NCBI RefSeq assembly: GCF_003182595.1 | Contig: NZ_PDNZ01000003.1 | Span: 248,001-312,000 of the forward strand | Length of the DNA stretch: 64,000 bases | DNA from: Prosthecochloris marina | GTDB lineage: Bacteria > Bacteroidota > Chlorobiia > Chlorobiales > Chlorobiaceae | Reading direction: 5' to 3' | Part shown: one piece after another, positions 47,432-57,079 of the stretch | Position numbering within the stretch: the first letter of the stretch is position 1 | How the letters are laid out: each line of letters opens with the position of its first letter | Notes under the pieces: model-generated | Told to the model about the DNA's origin: nothing | Seen by the model: only the letters and a program-made list of their open reading frames with translations | The model's database searches: none | Made by a program: the position numbers and the translations under genes

Positions 47432-47719
47432 TTATAACACCTCGAGGTCCGGAAATCTTTTTCTGAACACAAGGTACGTGAGAAAACGTGCCTTGTGAAG
47501 ATTTGGATCACCTTGCTCCAGTCGATGCGTTTTTCCTGTCCGGGTAACGACATCGACCGTGTTATCATCATTGACCCCGATAACTTTCCAAAACTTGTCA
47601 ACCACATAATGATAGGTCTCTCCATGCTCAAGCGGATATACCTGTCTTGCCCGAGGTCCTGGACACGTGGAACTTTTGGGTTTCCTGTATATAACCGGAT
47701 CGCCTATCTGAAAAGACAT
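47432..47719 (-). CDS. Small protein of unknown function, SH3-like
   Basis: A 95-residue protein, MSFQIGDPVIYRKPKSSTCPG onward. GDPVIYR and the later FWKVIGVNDDNTVDVVTRTGKTHRL look like short strands of an SH3 or KOW-type barrel of the kind that binds nucleic acids. It has a basic character. No family is assigned. It precedes nothing obvious on its strand; the ArsA-like gene lies upstream, 138 bases away. Confidence 0.7.
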   Translation of the reverse strand: MSFQIGDPVIYRKPKSSTCPGPRARQVYPLEHGETYHYVVDKFWKVIGVNDDNTVDVVTRTGKTHRLEQGDPNLHKARFLTYLVFRKRFPDLEVL

Positions 47720-47856
47720 TATGCTCTTTTCCTCCTCACCGTATGAAACGGTAAAATTAAGCTGGGGGTAAAGGTATACTACATATACTTAATTTTAACA
47801 AGAACTACAATTAAAATCAACCCCCGGCAAAAAGAGACTCTGTTTTGTCAGTTTTT

Positions 47857-49062
47857 TTATTTCTTTTTACCGGAGCTGCTACCGTTTTCACCCTCGAAGG
47901 TAATCCTCAGCAACTCACTTTCCATTTCTGCACCGACAGTCCTCAATGTAGCGAGCGCCTGAGGCAACACAAGATTTCTGCGATGGTTGCCAATCCGAAT
48001 GTTCAATTCATCGCCCTTCTTGCTGATTTGTATTTGATCCTTTTCTATTCCAGGCAAGGAAACTTCAAGGGTATACCCGTTTTTAACCTGTTCGACCCGC
48101 ATCGGGTTTTCCTTATAGTAAACCTGAGATGGATCCTCGTCACCATAGAGCAGCTCCTTGAGCTTCTCAAGGGTTTCAAGACCGCATATTTCACGTGAGT
48201 ACAACGGCACCTCTTTTACCGGAAGAGGATTGAAATTCTCATAAATATCTTCACGGTAGGTTTTCTGGTTCTCTTTCCAGTACTGGAAATAAGGATCGGT
48301 CACTTCATCCGGAATAATTCTATTGGCAATAATCAAGTCGGTTGAAATATCGTACAAGCTGAGATAGGCGTGCGCCCTCAACGATTCATTGAGCACCATC
48401 CGCTCGGGATTGGTAACAAGCCTGACCGTTGTAATCGTGTTATCGGTCAGAATCTCGCCCAGCCGCTCGATCTTCTGATGAAATTCATAGGGAACATCCA
48501 TCATCTGCTTGTCAGGCAATGAAAAACCCGCAATAGGCCTGAATATCGGTTCAACGATAGGCCGAAGCGTTACCGCAACCTTCTCCAGGGGCTTGTAAAA
48601 CCGGCGCATATACCATCCGGTTACTTCGGGAATACTCAGGAGCCGCAAAGCTGTACCAGTAGGCGCCGAATCGATAATCAGCACATCGTAGTTCCCTTCC
48701 TTATGATGACGAAATACTCTGACAAGCCCGAAAATTTCATCAGATCCCGGAAGAATCGCCAACTCTTCGGCCTGAACACCTTCAAGTCCACGCGCCTGTA
48801 ATACTTCGGTTATATACCGTTTCACCGATCCCCAGTTCTTTTCAAGCTCCTCGAGAACATCGAGCTCCGCACCCCAGAGGTTTTGACACACCTCTTTAGG
48901 CTTGTGCCCCAGTTCGATATCAAAACTGTCTGCAAGGGAATGAGCTGGATCCGTACTCAACACCAAGGTTCTATAACCCAACTCTGCACAGCGAAGCCCA
49001 GTAGCAGCAGCCATAGAGGTCTTACCGACCCCGCCTTTTCCGGTCATCAGAATCAAACGCAT
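47857..49062 (-). CDS. ArsA-family ATPase with Hsp20-like C-terminal domain
   Basis: A 401-residue P-loop ATPase of the ArsA/Get3 type. The deviant Walker [16 protein letters not shown] opens the protein from the ATG at 49062; [13 protein letters not shown] (switch I) and [16 protein letters not shown] (switch II) follow. Residues about 320-395 form a small-heat-shock-like beta domain ([19 protein letters not shown]), the known ArsA-Hsp20 fusion common in Chlorobi and cyanobacteria. Such proteins have been linked to membrane-protein targeting or metalloid handling; no pump gene is beside it. The frame is open to 49110 but has no support there. Confidence 0.9.
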   Translation of the reverse strand: MRLILMTGKGGVGKTSMAAATGLRCAELGYRTLVLSTDPAHSLADSFDIELGHKPKEVCQNLWGAELDVLEELEKNWGSVKRYITEVLQARGLEGVQAEELAILPGSDEIFGLVRVFRHHKEGNYDVLIIDSAPTGTALRLLSIPEVTGWYMRRFYKPLEKVAVTLRPIVEPIFRPIAGFSLPDKQMMDVPYEFHQKIERLGEILTDNTITTVRLVTNPERMVLNESLRAHAYLSLYDISTDLIIANRIIPDEVTDPYFQYWKENQKTYREDIYENFNPLPVKEVPLYSREICGLETLEKLKELLYGDEDPSQVYYKENPMRVEQVKNGYTLEVSLPGIEKDQIQISKKGDELNIRIGNHRRNLVLPQALATLRTVGAEMESELLRITFEGENGSSSGKKK

Positions 49063-49341
49063 ACTATTCTCTCTTATTAAGTGCATGAATACGTGACAGA
49101 TACATCGCACATCTAATAACCATATTCTTACGACAATAGTTTACAACGCAACCTCTAAACCCGTAATCCTCAACAATAATACAGACAGAAACATCTTCAA
49201 AGGTTTTGTTTTTACTTTTTTTTCTTTACCTTGTAAAATGCCCAGCATCGATTTTCAGGTGTTTTTTCGCAAAAAATGCCTTCTGTTCCCGATAAATGAA
49301 ACAAAACATAGCAGGAACAGACCTAACCAAACAGAAACAAT

Positions 49342-49866
49342 ATGGTTGATAGCAGACGAATTACATTCGCCTTTCATACGTTTATAGCTTTTTTTCTTCT
49401 TATTCAGCTAACCGGCTGCCAGACAAGTGCAAATTATACCTCCATACAAACCGGCATTTCTGCTGTTTCGGCCCCAAGCGACCTTGACAATCCGCTGCAG
49501 CTAAAGCATGATTCGCTTGCCGCACCTGATGCAGCAAAAGAACTCGGCAAACTGTTCATGGTCACAGAAGGCAAAGCATCATATTATGCCGATAGGTTCC
49601 ATGGGCGCCTTACAGCCAATGGCGAGCGCTTTAACATGCATGAATTGACCGCAGCCCACAAATCGCTGCCATTCGGCTCAATGGTACGCGTCACCAATCT
49701 TTCCAACGGCAAAAAAGTTCTGGTAAGGATCAATGACCGTGGGCCGTACATCAAAGGAAGAATCATTGACCTCTCACTCGAGGCCGCAAAGGAGATCGAC
49801 TTGCTGCAAAAAGGTGTGACGAATGTACGCATCGAAGTTTATGAAGGCAATTCGAAAACCTCATAA
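49342..49866 (+). CDS. rlpA: RlpA-like lipoprotein with double-psi beta-barrel
   Basis: A 174-residue outer-membrane lipoprotein. The lipobox is LTGCQT near residue 25. The RlpA domain (about 80-170) has [33 protein letters not shown] and [10 protein letters not shown], with the Asp of NDRGP expected in catalysis. RlpA proteins cut or bind peptidoglycan glycan strands lacking stem peptides. The SPOR domain of the E. coli type is absent. A strong terminator follows. Confidence 0.88.
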   Translation: MVDSRRITFAFHTFIAFFLLIQLTGCQTSANYTSIQTGISAVSAPSDLDNPLQLKHDSLAAPDAAKELGKLFMVTEGKASYYADRFHGRLTANGERFNMHELTAAHKSLPFGSMVRVTNLSNGKKVLVRINDRGPYIKGRIIDLSLEAAKEIDLLQKGVTNVRIEVYEGNSKTS

Positions 49867-49894
49867 ACCATTGCAAAACAGCAATACGTTGTTC

Positions 49895-49925
49895 ACTCCC
49901 GTGCTGCCACGGGAGTTTTTTTATT
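49895..49925 (+). terminator. Rho-independent terminator after rlpA-like gene
   Basis: A nine-base-pair stem ACTCCCGTG (49895-49903) with CACGGGAGT (49908-49916), loop CTGC, then seven T. It lies 28 bases past the stop codon. Confidence 0.93.
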
Positions 49926-49938
49926 TCTGTCATTCGCT

Positions 49939-50133
49939 TTATTCATTCTCGCGATGAACCTCAACAACAGGAGCTGCACCGTCTACCAACAAGACCCTGA
50001 TAAGCATAGGACTGCAGCACACTTCGCAATCTTCGACAAATTCTTCAGGGGGTTCGATCGAACAGTCGATAAGTTCATCGTTCAAGGCACCGCAATAAGG
50101 ACACTGGATAGTCACGGTCTTCATACATTCCAT
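49939..50133 (-). CDS. CPXCG-motif cysteine-rich small protein
   Basis: A 64-residue protein with [11 protein letters not shown] near the N-terminus and [10 protein letters not shown] later: two CxxC knuckles for zinc. The motif matches the small CPXCG protein family of unknown function. Start at 50133 is chosen because AAGGAG lies seven bases before it; the frame is open five codons further. It lies between rlpA's terminator and acpS on the minus strand, 64 bases after acpS. Confidence 0.85.
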   Translation of the reverse strand: MECMKTVTIQCPYCGALNDELIDCSIEPPEEFVEDCEVCCSPMLIRVLLVDGAAPVVEVHRENE

Positions 50134-50197
50134 AACGATCTCCTTCACTGTTTACCGTAAAAGCGTCAAAAGCCCTTTCTCAAACAGGGTATGTATA

Positions 50198-50569
50198 TCA
50201 TAGATCGAGTAAAACAAATGCAACAGCATAATCACCGTTGTGTGACAGTGATAGTCTGATTTTTTCACCTGCGATACCAAGCGTTTTATCGAGCACCCTG
50301 AACGACGGTTTACCATGCTTATCGTTGACAACCTCAACGCTTTTCCATGAAAACCCTCTCGACATACCGCTCCCGATCGCTTTCGACACAGCCTCCTTCG
50401 CTGCAAATCGCGCCGCAACACTCGACATCATATCTTTCTTTTTCCTGCAGTAGTCGATCTCGCTTTCCGTCAGTACTCTTTGAAGAAACTTGTCACCGTA
50501 ACGCTCATACGACAGCCTGATCCGCCTGATATCGACAATATCAACCCCAACCTCTCGATGCACTCCCAT
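50198..50569 (-). CDS. acpS: Holo-[acyl-carrier-protein] synthase
   Basis: It attaches 4'-phosphopantetheine to acyl carrier protein. The protein has 123 residues, the normal length. The magnesium-binding Asp is in VGVDIVDIRRI and the Glu in AARFAAKEAVSKA, both diagnostic of AcpS. LSLSHNGDYAVAFV closes the domain. The start is the ATG at 50569. It is followed by the CPXCG gene on the same strand. Confidence 0.95.
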   Translation of the reverse strand: MGVHREVGVDIVDIRRIRLSYERYGDKFLQRVLTESEIDYCRKKKDMMSSVAARFAAKEAVSKAIGSGMSRGFSWKSVEVVNDKHGKPSFRVLDKTLGIAGEKIRLSLSHNGDYAVAFVLLDL

Positions 50570-50633
50570 TGCTCCTTTATTGAATAAATCAGGATTTATA
50601 AAGAAAAATACAACCCTCCGAACCTATTTCCCT

Positions 50634-52166
50634 CTAATGCAATAAAAAGCTGTTGAAGTTATATGCAAGTGAAAGCCCAAAAACATCGGCCTTGAAATCT
50701 CCGTCGAAAGCATCGATCCGTCCCACTGTTGCCAGAGCAGATAACGAGGGGTGCAGATCGTAGCCAAGTCCGACATTACCCTGCCAGACCAGCCCACCTC
50801 CGGTTGCAAGCCCGCCACCACCGGCAGCACCAACAAGCCCCTCCGCATTGACAAATGCCTTGCCGACAATGTTTTTCCTCACCCCTAAACCAAGCAGCCC
50901 GGTCATATATGCTCCGGCATCACCGCCATAAGCGGCAAGCCCCTGACCGGTCAAATACCAGTTCCGGTCGAGAAAACCATCGATCTGAATCCCGATATTT
51001 TCGACATTCATATCAGCCTGATGCGTTCGCCAGAGATCCGATGCCTTGTAATATATTTGATGGACAAGGCGAAGCCTCATATTCGAAGGCTTTTCAGAAA
51101 ACCTACTGATACCATTGTCATTGTTCGCTGGGGAACCACCGGATCGATACCCAAGCTTCAGGGCAAGGCTGGTCGCCTCGAATGTCCCGTCAGGAGCGGT
51201 GATATATGCCCCGGAAAGACCGGCAAAAAGACCAGATGCCAGATAGTACCCGATGCCCGCAGAAGCATCGAGCAGAAGGCCTCCGCCGGTATCGACATTC
51301 CCGCCACCGCCACCTCCTACGGAGGCATCGGCGTTAACAAAGAGATTACCGGCAACAGGTACCTGCGCACCGCCTCCGACAAGAATTTGCATATACCCCC
51401 TGCTGTTTCCCCCTGCGGCACCCTCGGTTTCCAGTTTAGCATACCAGCTATCATTAAAATACGATCGCCACTCGATTCCGAGCAAGGTAAAATCTCTCTG
51501 AGCTGCACCATTCACCGTTTCTGCACCCGATGCTGCATGCAAATCCCTGACAACAGCAGCAAGAGAGTTCGACCTTGAACCACGTTCCCTTTTCTGCGCC
51601 GTCGATTCCGAATGGCCATCCGTCCATCCGTTTTCCATGTAGGCATAAAACGGCAAGGAAAAGCTGATATACGGCTGGGTCGATTCAATAGATCCACCAT
51701 TGGGAAACCTGACATAACTTACTCCGGCCGATAACTTGCCGAACGAACCGGTGTCATAGGTCAACTGGGCATGAGGACGCAACATGAGACCGCCACCACT
51801 CAGAGTATAGCCGCCTCGTCCCCCACCTGCTCCGATAAACACGCCTGACTCAAAAGCAATTCTTTCAGTAATGGGCAAGCAAAGGTTACCGTCGACACCG
51901 AGAGTAATAAATCCGCCGCGCTCCCCTTTGACGGCCATCCATGACCCCACGCCTAAAGAAAAACAGTCACTGAAATTATGGTGTACGCCCAGCCCGACAA
52001 CCCCCATAGTCTCATCATCCGAAATCTCCCATTCTTCATATACGGCATTGAGATAACCGTTCGGAACCGTTGAACTGTCAGAAGAGAACGCAGGTTTGAC
52101 AGAAGATACTACCAGTAAAAAAACTGCAAGAAACAGCAATACCGAAAATCCCACAGGCCTATTCAT
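50634..52166 (-). CDS. Outer-membrane protein with three repeated beta-rich modules
   Basis: A 510-residue protein with a signal peptide (about 1-29, ending KPAFSSD). The remainder is Gly- and aromatic-rich with alternating strands. Three related modules of about 110 residues are seen (about 55-175, 225-345, 395-508). Each has a strand pair, a run GGGG or GAGGGRGGY followed by TGGGL or SGGGL, and a closing strand with the aromatic ending expected of an outer-membrane barrel. The last residues are LAYNFNSFLLH. No known porin family is recognised. Linkers between modules are hydrophilic. Confidence 0.8.
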   Translation of the reverse strand: MNRPVGFSVLLFLAVFLLVVSSVKPAFSSDSSTVPNGYLNAVYEEWEISDDETMGVVGLGVHHNFSDCFSLGVGSWMAVKGERGGFITLGVDGNLCLPITERIAFESGVFIGAGGGRGGYTLSGGGLMLRPHAQLTYDTGSFGKLSAGVSYVRFPNGGSIESTQPYISFSLPFYAYMENGWTDGHSESTAQKRERGSRSNSLAAVVRDLHAASGAETVNGAAQRDFTLLGIEWRSYFNDSWYAKLETEGAAGGNSRGYMQILVGGGAQVPVAGNLFVNADASVGGGGGGNVDTGGGLLLDASAGIGYYLASGLFAGLSGAYITAPDGTFEATSLALKLGYRSGGSPANNDNGISRFSEKPSNMRLRLVHQIYYKASDLWRTHQADMNVENIGIQIDGFLDRNWYLTGQGLAAYGGDAGAYMTGLLGLGVRKNIVGKAFVNAEGLVGAAGGGGLATGGGLVWQGNVGLGYDLHPSLSALATVGRIDAFDGDFKADVFGLSLAYNFNSFLLH

Positions 52167-52449
52167 ACTAAAGAATTTATCCTTGTGGTTAACAAAACAA
52201 TGAAATAAAGCAGGCTACCAATATTTACGTTTATTTTTCGCGTAACACAAAAAAACCAACAAAAAACATTTACCAGAGCAAAAATTGACTTTTACTCTGT
52301 GCAGTTAAAAGACAGCAAAAGTAAGCAGGACCAACGCTTTGATTGTTGGTCGGGAAAGAAAAAGAAACTTCTGCAAATAAGTTCTTATTTTGCCATAGAA
52401 TCAATGATATGCGGAATGCCACCTGTAATCCGGAAAGCAACAGCGCATC
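52167..52449. other. Intergenic region with a small hairpin
   Basis: These 283 bases lie between the divergent outer-membrane protein and UbiA-like genes. A short hairpin GACCAAC/GTTGGTC with a nine-base loop is at 52329-52351. It has no T-tract. Otherwise I see nothing. Confidence 0.5.
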
Positions 52450-53313
52450 GTGTCCCACTACTTTTTCAGAAATAAACTTCACCTCTCGCTACTTTCTGCA
52501 CTGGGTGCCGCGAGCTGGTCGATTTATTTCGACATCCAGGTTAACGTATGGACCCTTTTATGCGTCTTCCTCCTGACCTTTTCAATATACCAGGACAACC
52601 GGCTCACCGATGAAGCCGAAGATGCAGCGAACGATCCTGAAGGGCTGAAGAACGCCCTCGAAAACCGGAAGCTCATCACGTATATGACCTTCTACCCACT
52701 CTCCGTCATTTGCCTTGTTATAGCGTTTCAATTCGGACAGCCGGCCTTCTGGGCAACGGCGCTCGTTATCTTCATCGGGTATCTCTACAACCACAAGTGT
52801 TTTCCACCCTTTCTTTCCAAGCATTTGAACGGTGCCCGTCGGCTGAAAGACATCTATATCGTAAAAAACCTCACCCCTCCGCTCGATTGGGCAACCGCCC
52901 TTGTCTTTCTCCCCTTGCTTTTCGAAGGTCGGCCACTTTCACTTATGGCGTGGATATGCTGGGGCTATGTGTTTGTGTGCGCTTTCTTTATCGAGGTAAT
53001 GTGGGACATGCGCGACCACCGGGGCGACCTGCTCAGCGGCATCAAAACAATCGCAAACACCTTATCTTTTCCGCAAACGAAACAGCTCCTCATCATCGCC
53101 AGCCTGATCTCAGGAACGCTCATTTTTTATTTCACTTTCACCAACATTCTTCCGAACGTCACCTATTTTTTGCTGGCAAACAATGCAGCAGTAATCGTTA
53201 TCGCGAGCATGTATAAGGAGAGACAGGAAGCGTTCATGCGAAAAATCAGCGACCTGACCATCCTCCTGGCCACGATTCTTTTCCTTTCTTTCGCTTTGAT
53301 AGCATCCTTTTAA
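52450..53313 (+). CDS. UbiA-family prenyltransferase-like membrane protein
   Basis: A 287-residue polytopic protein with about eight helices. The two Asp-rich motifs of UbiA-type prenyltransferases are visible: YQDNRLTDEAEDAAND near residue 47 and VMWDMRDHRGD near 177, with KTIANTLSF following, as in the family. It may prenylate a quinone or pigment precursor, but the acceptor is unknown. It is shorter and unlike BchG or MenA in detail. The start appears to be GTG at 52450. Its last four bases overlap the convergent hydrolase gene. Confidence 0.75.
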   Translation: MSHYFFRNKLHLSLLSALGAASWSIYFDIQVNVWTLLCVFLLTFSIYQDNRLTDEAEDAANDPEGLKNALENRKLITYMTFYPLSVICLVIAFQFGQPAFWATALVIFIGYLYNHKCFPPFLSKHLNGARRLKDIYIVKNLTPPLDWATALVFLPLLFEGRPLSLMAWICWGYVFVCAFFIEVMWDMRDHRGDLLSGIKTIANTLSFPQTKQLLIIASLISGTLIFYFTFTNILPNVTYFLLANNAAVIVIASMYKERQEAFMRKISDLTILLATILFLSFALIASF

Positions 53314-54344
53314 AACTGACTCCTCTCGCGAGTATCCCCGGTCAACCTGGCCCATAACGTATCAATCGCCTTACGGCTTTCTTTAAGGCTGACTGATCGC
53401 TGCAGCAATGAATCGGGATCATCCGATATCTCCCAGGCAAAAATGTACTGCCACTTTTCAGGAGGGTCGTTTGGATCGGTTCTCAGTTCCCCGAACCTGA
53501 GATCGGCCATAGTTATAACACCATCAATCTCTTCGGCCACCCAAAAACCATTTGAAAACCAATCCACCGCTTCAACATTGCGTTGACCCCGATAAGGGGC
53601 AACAAGTGCTTCATTCCTCTGCACGGTCACAAACTCGATCTCTTCCTCCCCAGAATCTGCGACAACAGAGAAGTAACCTATCAGAATCCCGGAATCGGTG
53701 AGCGCTACATGCCGCCATAAGAGCGTGTTCATCGGAGTGGCGCCTGTGTAAGAAGCTTTCACCCCGATCTGTTTTGCCTCCAGCTGACGGCTGAACACCG
53801 AATCCGCGTATGCATGGGAGACAAGCGAAAAGAGAACGTATGCAGAGCTTACTGCCAGTCCCGCCCATGTGAATCTGTATCTATGCCCGGATCTGGAAAA
53901 TGCTGCCGCTATAATACCCAGCAACAGTGGTCCGGTGTAAAGCGGATCAATGATAAATAAGTTGCCGAGGCTGAAACCAAATCGTGAAAACGGCGCAAGG
54001 AACTGGGTGCCGTAAATATTGAAATAGTCTATCAGCACATGGGTTGCCAGTATCAGTACCATTCCCGCCATGGCCCGTTGAGGAGAGATCTTTGTTTTCC
54101 ATCTGGCACTCCACAACAGTGCGCCGAGCAATGCGCCGCCAATCAGAACAAAAAAGATCGAATGGGACTCGCCCCGGTGCCAGTAAAGCTGCTGAACATC
54201 GTCGAGGAGGGGAAAGAAAACAACATCCAGATCAGGCAGCGTACCGAAAAAAGCCCCCCAAAGAAAAGCTTTTCGACCTAACGGCTTATGCCACGCGGCA
54301 TGAGCAACCGCTGCACCAAGAGCCGCTTGCGTAATTGAATCCAT
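53310..54344 (-). CDS. YdjM/DUF457-like membrane-bound metal-dependent hydrolase
   Basis: A 344-residue protein. It opens MDSITQAALGAAVAHAAW, the family start, and carries GTLPDLDVV near 34, HRGESHSIFF near 56 and THVLIDYFNIYGT near 103, the proposed metal-binding His and Asp. About four helices lie in the first 200 residues; the last 140 form a soluble strand-rich domain. The function of the family is poorly known. The first eight codons and all of the upstream region are part of a 243-base repeat copied at 55918-56160. Confidence 0.85.
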   Translation of the reverse strand: MDSITQAALGAAVAHAAWHKPLGRKAFLWGAFFGTLPDLDVVFFPLLDDVQQLYWHRGESHSIFFVLIGGALLGALLWSARWKTKISPQRAMAGMVLILATHVLIDYFNIYGTQFLAPFSRFGFSLGNLFIIDPLYTGPLLLGIIAAAFSRSGHRYRFTWAGLAVSSAYVLFSLVSHAYADSVFSRQLEAKQIGVKASYTGATPMNTLLWRHVALTDSGILIGYFSVVADSGEEEIEFVTVQRNEALVAPYRGQRNVEAVDWFSNGFWVAEEIDGVITMADLRFGELRTDPNDPPEKWQYIFAWEISDDPDSLLQRSVSLKESRKAIDTLWARLTGDTRERSQF

Positions 54345-54562
54345 GTTGTGGAATTGGAAAAAAGAATCCGAGCTTTACCGATTTTACCATTGATCAGTAT
54401 AGACAAGAAGACAAAATAAATCCTAATGGAAAAATGTTGATATCCGTCTAAGATCGCGGTTACCCCGGAGGAGAGAAGTGCTTGTAACTATTTCTATTAT
54501 AGAACGTTAATCATGTATTATAATCCATACCTTTAAACCTAATAAACAACACCCCCTATTTT
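54320..54562. repeat. 243-base direct repeat, copy A
   Basis: Copy A covers codons 1-8 of the DUF457-like gene and the whole spacer up to the rsgA stop. It aligns without gaps to 55918-56160 (offset 1598), with about 14 mismatches by eye, about 94 percent identity. Confidence 0.93.
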
Positions 54563-54565
54563 ATT

Positions 54566-55672
54566 CTAATAATGACCTTTACTCCCCTTTTTCTGTTTTT
54601 TCACCGACTTGACCATTTTTCCGAACGCACGGTCTTTCTGGCGTTTCTCGTAGTATGACATCTCGTTATAGGCTGCTTCGCGCTGCATGGCAACGTAGTT
54701 TTCGTAGCGCTGCTCGGAAAGTTCTCCACGTTCAATCGCCGCCCGGATTGCACAGCCTTTTTCGTTGGTATGAGAGCAGTCGTTGAACTTGCATTGACGC
54801 TCGAGTTCCGCAATTTCGGAGAACGTCTCACCGATTCCAGTATCGATAAAGAGATTGCCTAATTCGCGCATACCGGGAGTATCGATAACAAGAGCGCCTG
54901 AGGGTAACCGCATCAACTCGCGATGCGTGGTTGTGTGTCTGCCTCTACTGTCTTTTTCCCGAACAGGCTGCGTCGCGGCCTCATTACGCCCTAAAAGCCG
55001 ATTGAGCAAGGTCGATTTGCCAACTCCTGAGGAACCCACCAGACAATAGGTCTTGCGAGGCTTCATCAATGTCTCGATTTGTTCTACATGTGCGCCGTTT
55101 TCGCTGCTGAACGCAATCACATCGAGACCTACTACCAAATCGCTGATACTTGCCAGCTTCTGTTCCACTTCTTCGGGAGAAAAAAGATCAGATTTGCTGA
55201 ACAGCACAACGGGTACGATCCCGCTCTCGTGAATCATCACCAGATATCGCTCGAGGCGCCGCGGATTAAAGTTGTCGTCGAGAGACTGAAGGACAAAGGC
55301 CACATCGATGTTTGCACCGATCAACTGATAATCGGTGTTCTTGCCGGCACTTTTACGTCTCAAGAGACTTTTCCGTGGGATGAGTTCATGAATAACAGCG
55401 TGGGTGTCATCATCGAAGAAGTCTGCACGAACCCAATCCCCTACCGTCGGCAGGTCTACTGCGGATTCCGCTCCATAATGAAACCTGCCCGTCAACTCGG
55501 CAAACACGTCTATACGCCCATTTGAAATGACGAAACGGTCTTTATGAACCGCGACGACGCGCGCTAAAGAAAACGCTGCCGCCGACTCTATCGGGGCCGG
55601 CGATAACTCGTCTAAGCCGAGATCCCGAATACCGCCTGATTGACTGGGAGGGTTACTATCCAACATTACCAT
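54566..55672 (-). CDS. rsgA: Ribosome small-subunit biogenesis GTPase
   Basis: A circularly permuted GTPase (about 368 residues from the ATG at 55672, MVMLDSNPP) that checks the 30S decoding centre. An OB-fold comes first (about 35-110), then the permuted G motifs: FSKSDLF (G4), GSSGVGKSTLLNRLLG (G1), and VIDTPGMRE (G3), and last a zinc finger, CKFNDCSHTNEKGC. The frame is open to 55762, giving a doubtful N-terminal extension; TGAGAT precedes the chosen ATG. The gene is bracketed by two copies of a 243-base direct repeat. Confidence 0.93.
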   Translation of the reverse strand: MVMLDSNPPSQSGGIRDLGLDELSPAPIESAAAFSLARVVAVHKDRFVISNGRIDVFAELTGRFHYGAESAVDLPTVGDWVRADFFDDDTHAVIHELIPRKSLLRRKSAGKNTDYQLIGANIDVAFVLQSLDDNFNPRRLERYLVMIHESGIVPVVLFSKSDLFSPEEVEQKLASISDLVVGLDVIAFSSENGAHVEQIETLMKPRKTYCLVGSSGVGKSTLLNRLLGRNEAATQPVREKDSRGRHTTTHRELMRLPSGALVIDTPGMRELGNLFIDTGIGETFSEIAELERQCKFNDCSHTNEKGCAIRAAIERGELSEQRYENYVAMQREAAYNEMSYYEKRQKDRAFGKMVKSVKKQKKGSKGHY

Positions 55673-55917
55673 TATAATCTCATCTGTCTTTGTCACTGAA
55701 GATAGCAGACCGTTCTTGAATCCAAAAATCATTCCGAGTCGATCAATGCATATGCCAGCCACAGAATTTCGCTACAGCTCGAAAACGCCTTATTTTCGAT
55801 TGAGGCTCTCTTATCGACACAATCGCGAGCGACTGCATAATCTCGACTTCTATCGACGATGCACTTTCGATGAAGTAAGCAAAACATGTGCATATATGCA
55901 AAGCAGAATACCCAATC

Positions 55918-56160
55918 GAGCCGCTTGTGTAATCGAGTCCATGTTGTGGAATTGGAAAAAAGAATCCGAGCTTTACCGATTTTACCATTGATCAGTATAG
56001 ACAAGAAGACAAAATAAATCCTAATGGAAAAATGCTGATTTCCGTCCAAGATCGCGGTTATCCCGGAGGAGAGAAGTGCTTGTAACTATTTCTATTATCA
56101 AACGTTAATCATGCATTACAATCCATACCTTTAAACCGAATAAACAACATCCCCTATCTT
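55918..56160. repeat. 243-base direct repeat, copy B, with fragment of the DUF457-like gene start
   Basis: Copy B repeats the spacer and first eight codons of the DUF457-like gene (its false start is at 55940-55942), but after eight codons the sequence departs and the frame is unrelated. Its outer end abuts the transposase remnant, so the IS insertion and the duplication may be linked. The gap 55763-55917 between rsgA and copy B holds no gene that I can see. Confidence 0.93.
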
Positions 56161-56168
56161 AACTCAAC

Positions 56169-56614
56169 GTGCTGGATAGCTACAGCAGAGAGATTATCTC
56201 GGTTATGAAGTACGATACATCAATCAACGGTCAACGAGTATGTAGCGTACTGGAAAGGATTGCCTGGCTCAAAGGGGCATGCCAGAAATGATCACGGTTG
56301 ACAATGGCCCTGAATTTATCGGTAAAGCGTTTGATGCATGGGCTCATCGTCATGGAGTGAAACTGGTATTCAATCGTCCGGGTAAACCGATTGACAATCG
56401 CTACATCGAAAGTTTCAACGGCAGGCTACGAGATGAATGCCTGAATGTGAACTGGTTTATGAGCTTGGAACATGCTCGAAAGGTTATCGGAGAGTGGCAG
56501 GAGGATTACAATTCTATCCGTCCGCACAGTTCATTGGGAACGCTGACACCGGAAGAATTTCTGGTTCAGCAAACAGAATTTTGCCAAAAGGAAGTGGTCT
56601 AGTGACCGGGGGCA
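56169..56614 (+). mobile_element. IS3-family transposase remnant, truncated and frameshifted
   Basis: The C-terminal third of an IS3-type transposase (OrfB, DDE integrase core). 56169 onward reads LDSYSREIISVMKYDTSING in one frame, then a shift near 56275 moves the frame to MPEMITVDNGPEF, followed by SFNGRLRDECLN and RPHSSLGTLTPEEF, ending at 56602. The second catalytic Asp (VDNG) and Glu (RDECL) remain; the first Asp and all of OrfA are gone. TGACCGGGGGCA near 56614 looks like an IS right end. No left end is found; copy B of the repeat abuts instead. It cannot move by itself. Confidence 0.88.
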
Positions 56615-56866
56615 CGTCCAATTAGGGAAATCTACGCCAAAGAATCCTACACGTTGTGCCTAAGATTTGACGACCACTCAAGTATCGAGTAAAAATGAAT
56701 GCAAAGATGCCGGGAGCTTAGGGGAACAGAAAAGGCCTTTTATAAAAGCAATAGCGATAAGTCAAGAAACTCCGCAACAGAGATCTATCAGGTTATCTAG
56801 AACATGCTTTTTCAAAGCTATTGGAAGAAAATATTTTAAGACTACAGAAATTTCGTGTTTTGACGT

Positions 56867-57079
56867 TTATTCTTTCGAAAAAAATGATCTATCGATTTTA
56901 GGAAAAAAACCTGAAAATTTATCCGGCATTTTTATTACTAGTGCTGACTTACCTTTTAATTCACCTTCCGTCACAACGACCTTTATAGTTCTACTACTAC
57001 CTCCCGGAACAACTGAAAATTCATATGAATATCCAGCAGACCGCTCTTCCGGATTAATAGTTTTATTCAGCTGTTTCAT
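56867..57079 (-). CDS. Small 70-residue protein, translationally coupled to the GAF-like gene
   Basis: A short, mostly beta-type protein: MKQLNKTINPEERSAGYSYE, then FSVVPGGSSRTIKVVVTEGE and LKGKSALVIKMPDKFSGFF. A Shine-Dalgarno GAGGAG (57087-57092) sits seven bases before the ATG at 57079, inside the end of the upstream gene, and the two coding regions overlap by 17 bases. This arrangement argues that it is real and made together with its partner. No family is recognised. Confidence 0.75.
   Translation of the reverse strand: MKQLNKTINPEERSAGYSYEFSVVPGGSSRTIKVVVTEGELKGKSALVIKMPDKFSGFFPKIDRSFFSKE

Noticed and set aside
47747..47830. Hairpin of GGGGGT and ACCCCC around AT-rich arms upstream of the 95-residue gene
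   Set aside because: Arms are short and broken, and no T-tract follows; it may be chance.
55743..55988. Minus-strand frames upstream of rsgA covering copy B
   Set aside because: They read the duplicated spacer and eight copied codons; no family match or ribosome site.
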